Source: Adiantum capillus-veneris (taxonomy: Eukaryota; Streptophyta; Polypodiopsida; Polypodiales; Pteridaceae). Taken from it: a stretch of DNA of 64,000 bases. Positions 54,075 to 64,000 of this stretch are shown piece by piece (within the stretch, counting starts at the first letter, position 1; every line of letters starts with the position of its first letter). A program made the translations under genes and the position numbers. Where the stretch lies: the NCBI GenBank assembly GCA_014529385.2, contig CM043955.1, forward strand, positions 140,310,206-140,374,205, written 5' to 3'. The notes under the pieces were generated by a model. It saw only the letters and a list, made by a program, of their open reading frames with translations, was not told where the DNA came from and ran no database searches.

Positions 54075-55476
54075 TTCCTAATTTTTGAAATTTTACCCTC
54101 TTTTGTTTACCATAAACACAATCTTCACAGAACTCTGAGTCCACTTCTTTCAAACCTGGTAGAAGCTTCTTTGTTTGAAGGATTTGCATTCCTTTGACAC
54201 TCATATGTCCAAGTCGGTAGTGCCACACCGCACTGTCAACTTCTGTAGTTGCTGCACAAGCCGAAGGTTGTGTGCTAACAATACACAAGTATAGTGTACC
54301 GACTTTTTCTCCCTTGGCAACCACCAAAGATCCCTTTGAGATCTTCCACCGTTTGTTTCCGAATGCAATGTTGTGACCTTCATCGTCCAATTGTCCTATA
54401 GAGATCAAATTTTTGCGAAGAGAAGGAACATGCCTAACATCTTTAAGCTTCCATTCATTTCCGTTAGCAGTTTTGACAGAAACTTTACCTTTGCCGACAA
54501 TCTCACAAGCTTCATCATCTCCCAAGTATACATACCCAAAATTACCTTTGGTGTAGTCTTGGAAATGTTGCTTGTGTGGTATCGCATGGAATGAAGCCCC
54601 GGAATCTACTATCCAGGAATTAGACACATTGTCTAATGAGAGAATTAGAGCATCTTGCTCTACTTTACCTGCCACATTGGCCTCCGATGTTGGCTTGTTG
54701 TCTTGAGACTCGGTCTCCTTATTCTTCTTGGCCCAACAATCCTTCTTGACGTGACCCTTCTTGCCGCAGTTCCAACATTCAAGAACTGACTTTGTGCGTG
54801 ACTTGCTCCGTCTTGAGCGATCACGACCCTTTTGGCTTTTGAACCTCTCCTTAGGCCTTCCTCTTGCTTCCACTGACAATGCAGCACTTGATGATTCTCC
54901 TGTGCTTCTCCTTCGTATTTCCTCGCTTAGGAGAACACCCACAACATCATCAAACTTAAGAGTATTTGTGCCAGAAATAGAATTACTTACAGCCATCACA
55001 AGGCTATCCCAACTATCCGGTAGAGATGATAGTATAAGGAGAGCTCGCACTTCGTCATTGAAATTGATTTTCACCGATCGAAGTTGACTTATATTTTTGT
55101 TAAAGTCATTTAGGTGTTCTGCAACTGAACCATTCTCTGCCATCTTTAGATTGAACAAGCGCTTCATAAGAAATACCTGATTGGATGCCGATGGTTTCTC
55201 GTAGAAGTCGTCAAGTGACCTTATCAAGTCCTCTATGGTCTTCATCTCCGAAACATTGAAGGCCACCATTGACGCTAAGCTTAACCGGATTGTTCCCAGT
55301 GCGTTTCGATCAAGGACAATCCATGCTTCATCTGCCATCGTTGCGGCCTTCTTTGCAAGACCGCCTAGTGGCAAATAGAGGTCCTTCTGGTAGAGATAGT
55401 CTTCAATCTGCATCTTCCAATGTTGGTAGTTTTTACCGTTGAACTTCTCAATCTTGAACTTCCCTTCATCCGCCAT
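54037..55476 (-). CDS. Copia gag, zinc knuckle, protease and integrase zinc region
   Basis: The start is taken as the ATG at 55,476 (MADEGKFKIEKFNGKNYQHW). An N-terminal gag domain (UBN2-like) covers residues about 1-190, a CCHC knuckle CWNCGKKGHVKKDC lies near 230-245, protease SWIVDSGASFH near 285, and the GAG-pre-integrase zinc region WHYRLGHMSVKGM ... CEDCVYGKQKRVKF at the C-terminus. The roughly 480-residue frame is uninterrupted, the best preserved part of this element. It ends in a shift near 54,065 before the integrase core. No host function. Confidence 0.85.
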   Translation of the reverse strand: MADEGKFKIEKFNGKNYQHWKMQIEDYLYQKDLYLPLGGLAKKAATMADEAWIVLDRNALGTIRLSLASMVAFNVSEMKTIEDLIRSLDDFYEKPSASNQVFLMKRLFNLKMAENGSVAEHLNDFNKNISQLRSVKINFNDEVRALLILSSLPDSWDSLVMAVSNSISGTNTLKFDDVVGVLLSEEIRRRSTGESSSAALSVEARGRPKERFKSQKGRDRSRRSKSRTKSVLECWNCGKKGHVKKDCWAKKNKETESQDNKPTSEANVAGKVEQDALILSLDNVSNSWIVDSGASFHAIPHKQHFQDYTKGNFGYVYLGDDEACEIVGKGKVSVKTANGNEWKLKDVRHVPSLRKNLISIGQLDDEGHNIAFGNKRWKISKGSLVVAKGEKVGTLYLCIVSTQPSACAATTEVDSAVWHYRLGHMSVKGMQILQTKKLLPGLKEVDSEFCEDCVYGKQKRVKFQKLGNERKNKKLVGSF

Positions 55477-55535
55477 AACTCCCACTCAATTCAAGGAATC
55501 CTTTCCTTGAGATAATTTAGCTACGAGCAAACCCT

Positions 55536-55548
55536 GCTCTGATACCAG
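55536..55548 (-). other. Met-tRNA primer binding site of the copia element
   Basis: Minus-strand CTGGTATCAGAGC, one base from the LTR edge at 55,550. Confidence 0.85.
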
Positions 55549-55549
55549 T

Positions 55550-56238
55550 TGTTAGGAAATAAGACGTAGCTAAATAGATAATTGAGTAGATTACTTAATG
55601 GAGAGAGACATATCTACATACACGAGATTATAGAGTAGAGAGAGAGAGAGAGTGAGTACACACGATATATGTGGTTCACCCAATGTGGGCTACGTCCACG
55701 GGAAAGCAGCCACTCAATGGCTTTAGTACTTCTAAACAAGAAGTAGTTTACAAAGGGATTATACCCTTTTGGATCTCCCGCCTTGCTTCACTCTCACCAC
55801 CTCACACCCACCTTGTTGCATCAACTTCACACTATGAAATGTGTGTAGAAATGGCCTCCTTTTATAGGCCAAAAGGGGTACCCTCTCTCATGAGAGGCAG
55901 CCATGTGTAGCCGTCCTTGTGTGAATAAGTCCAAATCGGACCCTCCAATCTGCCCATGTGTGGCCGCCCTTGTGTAGACAAATCCGCTTTTGAATTCGGC
56001 CACCGGCCACCGGCCATTGACTTCCGACCACCGGCCAACCGACCGGTTGTTTTCCAACCACTTTCCGGCCGCCGGCCGGCCATAATATTCCGACGAAAAG
56101 GAATATTCAGGCGAGGGAAAAAAAAGTGCGAGTGATTTTCCTTCACGCACGATGGCTTCTCCTCATAATGGGGGCCTTACAAATGTGCACTTTTACCACA
56201 GAAGATTACAAGGGGTAAATCAAGCTCCATACTTAACA
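55550..56238 (-). repeat. Copia 5' LTR
   Basis: 689 bp, closely matching 50,825-51,593 except for the missing 80-bp segment and a shorter GA run near 55,637. Confidence 0.9.
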
Positions 56239-56274
56239 TTTCTTAGGGTAGAGGACCCTTGTCCTGACACAAGG

Positions 56275-56604
56275 TTTGGGTGGCAAAGTGCTAGTAAGCA
56301 TCTTAGTCACATCTCTCATCATCTTGAAACCCGTCATGAGTCCACATAACATTATTACAATAATGCACTTTGGGAACTACTTCAAAATGATAGGGATTCG
56401 ATGGCCATTGAAAGTAATAGACAACAAATGCCATTCAATCCATGCATTTTTGTATCCATGATGAGCTTCATAGTTTCCATCTATGCACCCACATTGGCTT
56501 GAAGCTAAAAATGTGTGTTGAAAACACCACATAATACTCACCATGGCCTCTTACACGTGTGCTTAAAATTTTCCATAGTTCTCAATGGGATCGGTGGGGG
56601 TCCC

Positions 56605-56670
<66 letters not shown>

Positions 56671-57640
56671 TGGCAATTTCTTTATGCAAATCAATAGTAA
56701 TTCCTTGAATTTTAAGAATGGATGCTAACTCCTTAATTTTTAGAGGAGAGTGATGGAGCATCCACATTGGTGATGTGATTCTCCATCATAAAAGAGAGTA
56801 TGGAGTGGGATATAACACCCACTTCTCCTCTCCCACTTACCTCATCTTCAACTGGTTGGAAAGCACATAAAATCCCAAATAAGTGTACTACAAAATTGTG
56901 AGATCTATAGTCATTGATGAAACACAACTATTTATAGCTCCTGCATCCTTTGACCCTAGTTTATGGTTAGACTCCCCTTTCATAATCATCAATGTTTCAT
57001 TGCTTCCTTTTTTCCAAAAGATGTCAGTGAAGTAAATATTAATCACTCTCTTTTTATAAAAGAAAGAAATAAAGAAGGTCCATATTTATGAGTTGCGGTT
57101 TTGAGCAAGCTTGTTGTGTATTTTGAATCACTTACCAAATATTGTGAAAAAGCTCAATCCAAACTTTGGGAATCGGCTTTGTCCTATGATCCTAACCTTC
57201 TTTGTGAACATCTCCTTAGGAGCATGATTTTCTTCCATATGATATAGCTCTTGTCTAATAAGCAGTCTAGGTGGCAGAAAGCATGTGATAGCATGGAAAA
57301 CGATATCCTAAGTGTGCATGGATCCATGGGGGCATTCCTAGGTCATGTGCATACACGCAGAGATAGCTATCAAGCTCCTATAGTTCCTTTAAAGTTCCTA
57401 TAGTTGCAAGCGGCTTGGGCTGATTTGCGCCTGTATATGATGTCAAAGATTATGCCAAATGAGATGCTTGGATAGCTCTATATAAAGAGACTTCTTGTAG
57501 TCATTTTCTAATCAATTAAATAAGCATTTTGTGTATACATCCTAATCCAGTACTATTGTGCAATCATGGTGTGCTTAAGTGTTAATTAGCATGCCATTAC
57601 CATGAATGCTTCTTTCTCTTATCCTCCCCTACCCATCAAG
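56275..57640. other. Repeat-rich spacer, possible LTR of a plus-strand copia element
   Basis: No gene. There is an interrupted GA microsatellite at about 56,606-56,667. The part before 57,640 is probably the 5' LTR of the copia fragment that follows, because a primer site begins at 57,641. Its left edge is not resolved. Confidence 0.4.
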
Positions 57641-57653
57641 TGGTATTAGAGCC
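57641..57653 (+). other. Primer binding site of a plus-strand copia element
   Basis: TGGTATTAGAGCC, one mismatch from the Met-tRNA primer site TGGTATCAGAGCC, about 1.3 kb upstream of a copia gag start. Confidence 0.65.
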
Positions 57654-58002
57654 TATGGTTACTCCTAGGCTATTAGTTAATTAACATCTCCTAATTGCAT
57701 ACTAGATTGCTAATCATCTCTCCAATCACCATTGAAATTAGATAAATCCTCGTTTGCATCTCATGTAGGTTGCATTGGTCTCTCTGTGAAGGCCTATTAA
57801 TGTCGGGATACATGCCCTCTTGAAGGACGTGCCACTACCCGTATTACTAGGCCAATAAGGGAAGATAAATTTCAAAATTAGGTTTTCAATTCCAATATTT
57901 TTTTGTGTTTAGTGTTGTTCTCCTCTACTCCAGCTCTCTATTGCATCCTCAAGTGCCCCGTTTAGAGACAAATACTCCACTCAATTGCTTTTCTAAGTTT
58001 GG

Positions 58003-58026
58003 ATGTGTGTGTGTGTGTGTGTGTGT
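58003..58026. repeat. (TG)n microsatellite
   Basis: A short uninterrupted TG run within the 57,654-58,948 interval. The rest of that interval holds no gene I can support. Confidence 0.9.
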
Positions 58027-58701
58027 TTCCACTCCGCCTGGTTGTGTTTATAGCACAGCTTTGTGGAGCCATCATACAATCAAATGTGAAGGACCATGTG
58101 GTCTAGCTCACTATGCCACGAGTCAAACCCTAAGAAAGGTGGGATCAAGCCCCACACTCTATTTTTGGCAAGCTGGGTGAACACCACTGGTGGCGGTAAA
58201 TTGCATTGCAAAGTGATTTTGGGTTTGAAGCCCCTTATTCCCATGCCACTACTACCCATTGCATTTCGGGTCCATAGTGTCCATTCATGCGTCCCAAGCA
58301 CATCAAAACCTTGCCTGCTAGGCTGAAGCAACAAGTCCCATGAGCAAGAACTTGAAGCCCAAGGCTTAAAGAATATAAGGGGCCTCTCCCACAAGCCTCT
58401 CTTTTGAGCTCCCCCTCTTTAGAGGTCCTTCTAAGGGAGAGTCTGCAGCAGAGAGTTTGTTAAGAGGAATTTATTGCATCAATGGTAGAATTTTTAAGCA
58501 AAGTGCTTACAAGGATTATTCGAGGAAGGATAGCTCAAGCACTTCAAATTCAAAGAAACATTTAAAATCTTCAAAACTCGAGCTTGCAAAAGGATTTACA
58601 AGCTTTCAAAAGGTGTAATCAAGTACCGTCAAGCAAAAGTTTCATTCTTAGTGTGAAGAGGGGCTTCACACCGATGAAGAGGAGCTTCACATAAAGAAAA
58701 A

Positions 58702-58704
<3 letters not shown>

Positions 58705-58790
<86 letters not shown>

Positions 58791-58804
58791 CCCCCCCCCC
58801 CCCC
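58705..58804. repeat. (CT)n tract ending in poly-C
   Basis: About 84 bp of CT followed by 17 consecutive C residues (58,788-58,804). The long C homopolymer is a likely site of sequencing error. Confidence 0.95.
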
Positions 58805-58948
58805 GTTTTGTAATGAAAAGAATCGTATCCTAGCACAACAAATTGCAAGAAATTTCTTTATCATTGCCTAAGGGGCAATTGTGCATCTATTAGAGGAATC
58901 AAACATTTTCTTGGAGAGTCTCCAAGGTGAGACCATCGTCATAGCACA

Positions 58949-59176
58949 ATGGGGAAAAAGGGAATAGAGAAGTTCAATGGGGAGGGATTTCACACGTGGC
59001 AAACAAAATTAAGGGGATATCTCATGAAGAAAAGTTTGTGGTCCATTGTAAACACATCCCTAGAGCAGCAAGCTAAAGCCGATGGTGTACAAACTAGGGC
59101 ATCTACACTCATAGCAAGTGCACTTTCAACATTGGATGCTATGGCTCTATTTTTAGATGCATGGAAGCATTTATAA
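58949..59176 (+). pseudogene. Copia gag N-terminus, truncated
   Basis: 75 residues starting MGKKGIEKFNGEGFHTWQTK and continuing with LRGYLMKKSLWSIV. The FNGxxFxxWxxxLRxYLxxxxLW pattern is the start of copia gag proteins. The frame stops near residue 75 and no downstream gag, protease or RT follows, so only the 5' end of the element survives, together with the primer site at 57,641. Confidence 0.7.
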
Positions 59177-60225
59177 TAATATACATAAGTGTGTTTGTGT
59201 GTGTTAGTGTGATAACGCTAAGTTATCTTTCTCATTTACTTAAAATTTTCAAGGTAATTTTCTAAAATTTAGTGCTGAGATTTATGAGGATAAAAAGCCT
59301 TAACAGCTATGAGTTTTATTTCTTTTTATTTCTCTACTTTCATCGCCTATCTAGATCCTATAGCTATCATGATTACATTGTATTTCTCCTATTTCTATTT
59401 TATCATATTTTATTTTCTACTTTAAATTGATATTGATATTCTTTTGGATGCATACAAACTCTTGGACACTCTTTTCAATGATCAAGATCATGCCTACAAG
59501 CACCATGATGTGTGAATTCATGGAGTCATAAGGAAATCAAAGGTTCAAGGTCATGCTTACATACACCATGATGAGTATATCCTTGAAGCCATAAGGAATC
59601 TCAACACAAAGGAGTCCACTCGAAGAATTTTGTAGAGAGAAAAGCCACATGTTTTTGTGGAATTTTTTCCATCTTAATCTAAAAAATGATATAAAAATTG
59701 TAGCCCAGAAGTTGAAAAATATGTTCAAATTTTTTCTTAGTTGTTGGAGATATGATCAAAATGGTGGACCTTAATCTACCTGCCCACACCAAAAGAACGG
59801 GTCATTTTCACATTGAATCAAGTGGAAAACTCTTGAGGGTTCTTCCCATTTATATAAAGGACCCTCTTCTCCCTTGTAAAGTAATGAAGGGTAAGTTAAT
59901 GGAGTGATGTTAGTGGGAGGGAGTGAGACATAAAGAGAAATTTAACTTTCATGTATACTTTGGAGAAGTTCTAGCTAAATTTGGAAGCATTTTCACATTT
60001 TCATAAGCTTGTGATCATCTAATGTACAAATTATTCACTCATCAAACAAAGACTTGGTTGTCCTAAGAATGTGTCGAAGGCTACTAATTGTTTGCTTCTT
60101 TGACAAATCAACAACATACTTGTGAGCATATAGTGAAAGGTGTTATTCTTTACATTCTTTCTTGTTCTATCTCTCCATCTATCTCCCTCTCTAACTATAT
60201 CTATCTCCCTCTCCCTTAAATTCTT

Positions 60226-60303
<78 letters not shown>

Positions 60304-61100
60304 TCTCTCTCTCTAACCACATATCTATCTCTACATAAACCTCCATCTCTATCTCTATCTTTCTCATACCCTAGATATCGTCCATAACTAGATCCTTTCC
60401 TTTGTAATCTTATTATCTTAAATTGATAACCTACACAATGCCGACTTTCACCCTTTCCATTTTGTGCAATCTCTTAGGATTGATGTGTGTATAAGTGGTG
60501 AAATTTACTTCCAACAAAGGATTGTATTTCTTTTTGGACCTAAAAGACTACAAGAAATTCTTCTCTCTCCATGCCCCATTAGTCTAGAACTCCTTGATTA
60601 GTTTAATTCTTTCAATGTGCACATATTTATTTTGCTCTAGAGGATGAGTCTTGCTTGATTTGTCATGAACCAAGATGACTTATATACATAACTCATTCCA
60701 ATTGCTAGGAAAAATATATACATAATTGTGAGCACAAAATTACAGTTTGAAAGAACAATCTGGGGTTTGTTTGGGCAACAAAGGCTAGCTACTATAAATG
60801 CATCAATAAACCCTTTCATCTTATCCTCGATTAGATATCATCTAAGCTTGAATATTTTCATCTTCATCTTATTTTGAGAGTTCTATGTGTAGATGAGTGC
60901 ATGGAAAAGAGACTTTTAGGGTACACTTTAAGTACTCATCACCAAATACTAAACTTCATTAAGTGAATCCTTTTCTACCTGCTCACAAGCTCTCACAACC
61001 AGAGGTCTGATACCTTTCGGACAAGCATGCAACTTCTTGACATATTTTTGGTGAACCCAACACAAAAACAAGTCAAGGTGAGAGTTTGTGGGAGTAATGG
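59177..61100. other. AT-rich intergenic region with a long (CT)n tract
   Basis: No gene supported. A CT run at about 60,231-60,315 is preceded by imperfect CTATCT repeats. A direct duplication of about 60 bp containing CATGCCTACAAGCACCATGATG / CATGCTTACATACACC lies at 59,485-59,585. Confidence 0.5.
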
Positions 61101-62120
61101 GTGATCATGTAAGGAAACATGGTGTGCAATCAGCTACAATGCAAAGTTTTCAAGAATTTGCTTCATTTATGCAACAACAACATGCTACAAAAAGACGAGG
61201 TTTCAACAACCAGGGCCTTTCAGGTAGTTGTCAACAAAATGGATTGATTTGATGGGAAAGATTTGATGAAGTACGTTTGTGGATATGTGAAGGAGATGGA
61301 ACTACATTGAGTACTAGGAGGTGAGATGATACAAATCTTTGAGTTGGTTGTGACTCACAAGATTAGGGAGCATGTGAGAGCAATTAGCGAAGGGCATGGG
61401 ACAAGTTGGGAAGTGGCCTTAAAGGAGGACTATTTTATGGAAGATTCCTAGAGAGTGGCAAAAAGAAAAAATTAGAATGGATAGACAAGCCAAAGGAGGG
61501 ACTCTTTCCAACAGAGTTGCGCAAGGAATTTGAGCAATGCTATGCTCAACCAACAAGGACAAAGAAGGCCACATTGGAATCAAAGAAGACATGGATTTTT
61601 TGAAAAGAACTTCAAGAAAACTTGGAGCTGCTACTTGATAACAAAGATGTTGAGCAATGACTAAAGAATAACTAGAACAATGTTGAAGATGTCGTCTCAC
61701 TGATTGTAAAGCGACAAAGAAGAACATACAAGATGGTAGTCAATACTTCTACTCCGACCTCCTTAGCTCTTGAAAAGATGAGATGAGCTCCAAAATTTGA
61801 TTAATATGTGCTAGATGAGATTGTGAAAGGCAATCATCAATTAAAGCTAAAACTTACAAAGCTTGAAGAGAAGGGACAACCATCAGTACCAATTTCAAGG
61901 CAAAGGCAACAAACCAAAGAAGGGTTTGTTCACAGATGTACACCATGTGATACTATAGATCATGTAATAAGGGATTGTGATAGTTTTAATATTCTTTTAA
62001 AAAAGATGTTGTGCTCTTTATGGATGGTAAGATCCACTCAAGGGAGAAGGTCTACCCTTGAGAACCAACTTTGGGAAGGGAGGAATGCAAACTTTCGTAG
62101 AGAACATTGTTTTTAACCAT
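61101..62120 (+). pseudogene. Gypsy gag and zinc knuckle, heavily degraded (second family)
   Basis: Short frames (61,101 onward, 61,406-61,603, 61,808-62,116) in changing phase share the gag layout: a gag core ending in FPTELRKEFEQCY, a coiled-coil segment, and a knuckle-like RCTPCDTIDHVIRDCD near 61,940-61,985, followed by a conserved N-F-G-K-G-G-M turn near 62,060. I recognise this as a plant gypsy family distinct from Gypsy-1 and from the chromovirus. It is not functional. Confidence 0.55.
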
Positions 62121-64000
62121 GTTGTATCTGCAATTGGGGCTACTACTTATGGAGCAAAGATTGAGCACTCTAAGGGTTCTATGAGTGATGATGATAGTAA
62201 GTTATGGCCAAATGTTGTGGACCTGTCTAGGAAGGGAAAGCTTACAAAGGAGATCCTACATGATCCAAGGAATTGCATACGCCTAGAAACAAAATGGAAT
62301 GATCCAGTGGAATCATTATGAGTGCATGCCTACATTACAAAATGCCAACAAAATGAGGCTATTGTAGAAGAGAATCGCACATGTGAGAATATTGATGAAG
62401 AACCATTAAAAAAAGCTTCTAGAAGTGGGGAAAGAAGCAACTCAATGCCTTCCCAAACATCCCCGACACAAGGAGTATCTCCACCTAAAGTAGACATGGA
62501 GGAGTTTACAACAAGGAAGAAGAAAGTACCAACAAAAGAATAAGCAAAAGAACTCGATTTATAAACTACAATCACATATTGAGGTCGCTACAGGTTTTAA
62601 GAAAGCCTTGGAGGATAGGATTTTGAATAGCAGGATTGAGTTTACTTTGGAAGAAGTCCTTCGCATCACCAAGCATGAATTTCATAAGGAGATCATTGAT
62701 ATCATCAAGAGAAAGAGGAAAACTCTTGTTGAGGTTGCTCGTCCATAGGCTGAAGGTGAAACCTTGAAGACATAAGGGATATAGCTACATGATAGGGAGG
62801 GTGATGAAGGTGTGGTAAGATGCTACCATTAGATTGATAGAGTAAAGCAAGTGCATTTTTCTAATGAGGATGAAGAAGCCGAAGCCATTCCTAGGAGCGA
62901 CTATTCATGAAGTCATTAGGCTAGGGCTACTACAAAAATTTTGGTCAAGGTAGGTGATCTTGAAGATCCATTTGTTGCCTTGATTGAACCTAGTTCAAAA
63001 ATAAATATAATGTCAAAGAGTCTCTACAACACGTGCAAATGACCGATGGACACAAAACATGGTTGAATGGTGAAATTGGTAAACAAATCATCTGCTGGAT
63101 TATATGCAACATGCCCATGTGTGAAGGTGATAATAGGTGATGTAAAAATTGAACAAAACTTCTTTGTACACGACATATCTTCATATCACCTTATCTTGGG
63201 GTAGCCCTACATTGTAGGAGTTTGAATGAAAACAAAGGTAATGGATCATGGTTTAACTTATGCTAGAATAAGAAGCAAAGATGGAAAACGTGCCGTTCAA
63301 TTTTTTACTTTTTGTGTGAAACATAGAAGAAATAGAGACAACCTTCAAGAGCACCCTTTTTCAAAGTGAGTAAAGAGTTTCATGATCACAGAGAGATGAT
63401 GGGTTTTGGGAGAGTACCATTGTGAAGTGAAGTTGCAGTTGTACAAAACAGGGATCTAGGAATAGAAAAAATCTTTTCTTTAAATTCACAATTAACAAAA
63501 CATGAATCATTATGTTTTACAAAATTTGAGAACTTGAAGAGATGTGAGGAAATACGTACATAGAGTGCAGAAAGAATTGGCAAATAATGGTCTGCTTGAG
63601 CACAATGTGTGTGTTTGAGTGAGTTTCTTTTGTGGATACTATGCGTGAGCTTTAGAAAATAATGGGGTCTAGTTTGCATTGTGGGAGTGAGGTTGTGGAT
63701 GTATGCTCTATGGAGATGTATCATGTGATAGAAGCTTTTGAAGGGGAAAAATGCTTAAAGAAAGTGACTAGACCCAAAGTGCATATGGAGACTAAATACA
63801 AAAGTGTTGCAAAGAAGTTGAAACTGGTGGCTTCACCCTTACCTCCAAACAACAGGGACAAGATAGAACGGGCTTCTTTACAACCAAGTTTAAGGCATCC
63901 TAAAATGATTGGGCACAACTTCACAAAGGAAACTTTGGAAGAGTTGTAGGTTGGTTGTGACAACTTTCTAACAAAATAGGAGAAGAAGTGTTTGGAAGAA
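62121..64000 (+). pseudogene. Gypsy protease and pre-RT region, degraded, runs off the window
   Basis: Around 62,570-62,700 a frame reads EVLRITKHEFHKEIIDIIKRK. At 62,920-63,060 comes TTKILVKVGDLEDPFVALIEP followed by INIMSKSLY, the position of a retropepsin active site where the usual D-x-G is replaced by E-P-S. Then FFVHDISSYHLILG (63,150-63,195) and YARIRSKDGKRAVQFF (63,260-63,310). The frame 63,662-63,949 (TKYKSVAKKLKLVASPLPP, RHPKMIGHNFT) lies just upstream of where RT would start, beyond the window. Stops are frequent throughout. Confidence 0.55.

Larger units (their letters stand above)
50825..56238 (-). mobile_element. Minus-strand Ty1/copia retrotransposon, nearly complete
   Basis: LTRs begin TGTTAGGAAATAAGACGTA and end CATACTTAACA: 50,825-51,593 (769 bp) and 55,550-56,238 (689 bp). 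The length difference is mostly an 80-bp segment near 51,405-51,490 present only in the left copy. The target duplication is GTTCT (50,820-50,824) against TTTCT (56,239-56,243), one mismatch. The primer site lies at 55,536-55,548, and a purine-rich tract (minus-strand AAGTGGGAGAT) adjoins the 3' LTR. It inserted into the gypsy 5' LTR, so it is the younger element. Gag, protease, integrase, RT and RNase H are all present with a few stops and frameshifts. Confidence 0.92.
44900..56269 (-). mobile_element. Minus-strand Ty3/gypsy chromovirus, complete ends, copia nested in its 5' LTR
   Basis: LTRs of about 171 bp start TGTAAGAACTA and end CCTTGTCCTGACA. The left copy (3' LTR) is 44,900-45,070; the right copy (5' LTR) is 50,680-50,824 plus about 56,240-56,269, split by the copia element. 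The 5-bp target duplication CAAGG flanks it at 44,895-44,899 and 56,270-56,274. A polypurine tract (minus-strand AAGGGGGGAGTAA) adjoins the 3' LTR and the Met-tRNA primer site adjoins the 5' LTR. Without the copia insert the element is about 5.96 kb with gag, protease, RT, RNase H, integrase and a C-terminal chromodomain-like part. Several stops and frameshifts make it non-autonomous. Confidence 0.9.

Noticed and set aside
1-64000. tRNA, rRNA or snRNA genes
   Set aside because: I saw no cloverleaf with A and B boxes and no conserved rRNA segment; tRNA-like matches are retroelement primer sites.

Overview
This window looks like repeat-dense nuclear DNA from a land plant with a large genome. 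The evidence is plant-type Ty1/copia and Ty3/gypsy retrotransposons with initiator-Met-tRNA primer sites, a CACTA (En/Spm) transposase relic, spliceosomal introns, TATA boxes and many long (GA/CT)n tracts. I see no bacterial-type gene, rRNA, tRNA, CRISPR array or ordinary single-copy host gene. The style of the gypsy polyproteins suggests a seed-free plant (fern, lycophyte or bryophyte) to me, but that is only an impression.

Layout. (1) 1-5.1 kb: two arrays of a CATCATACGCGTATGATG-type palindrome repeated every ~285 bp, split by antisense LTR-retrotransposon debris. (2) 5.1-9.8 kb: gag and protease of a decayed plus-strand gypsy element (Gypsy-1), whose RNase H and integrase reappear at 35.7-37.8 kb. 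(3) 9.8-29.5 kb: two nested copies, here called X1 and X2, of what appears to be a multigene DNA transposon. (4) 29.5-35.4 kb: microsatellites, then a CACTA TNP2-type pseudogene with its 3' terminus. (5) 37.8-44.9 kb: a third ~285-bp palindrome array, another degraded retroelement ORF and copia debris. (6) 44.9-56.3 kb: a minus-strand gypsy chromovirus with perfect CAAGG target-site duplication, carrying a nearly complete minus-strand copia element inside its own 5' LTR. (7) 56.3-64 kb: copia and gypsy fragments with long CT tracts.

The most interesting part is X1/X2. Both share one gene order: a plus-strand transposase-like gene with introns at matching sites; a plus-strand histone H3-fold gene; a very large GC-rich inverted repeat (one ~490-bp palindrome in X1, three ~190-bp palindromes in X2); and two minus-strand genes that are paralogous between the copies. 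X2 (about 13,347-23,371) has imperfect terminal inverted repeats and sits in the last exon of the X1 transposase; the interrupted reading frame and the rest of X1 resume immediately after X2. The X2 transposase is intact (905 aa over four exons), X2 carries an open 175-aa H3-like frame, and X1 keeps one apparently intact minus-strand gene (452 aa). The other genes carry stops or frameshifts. A transposon that carries its own H3-like protein beside giant palindromes is the candidate undescribed system in this window.
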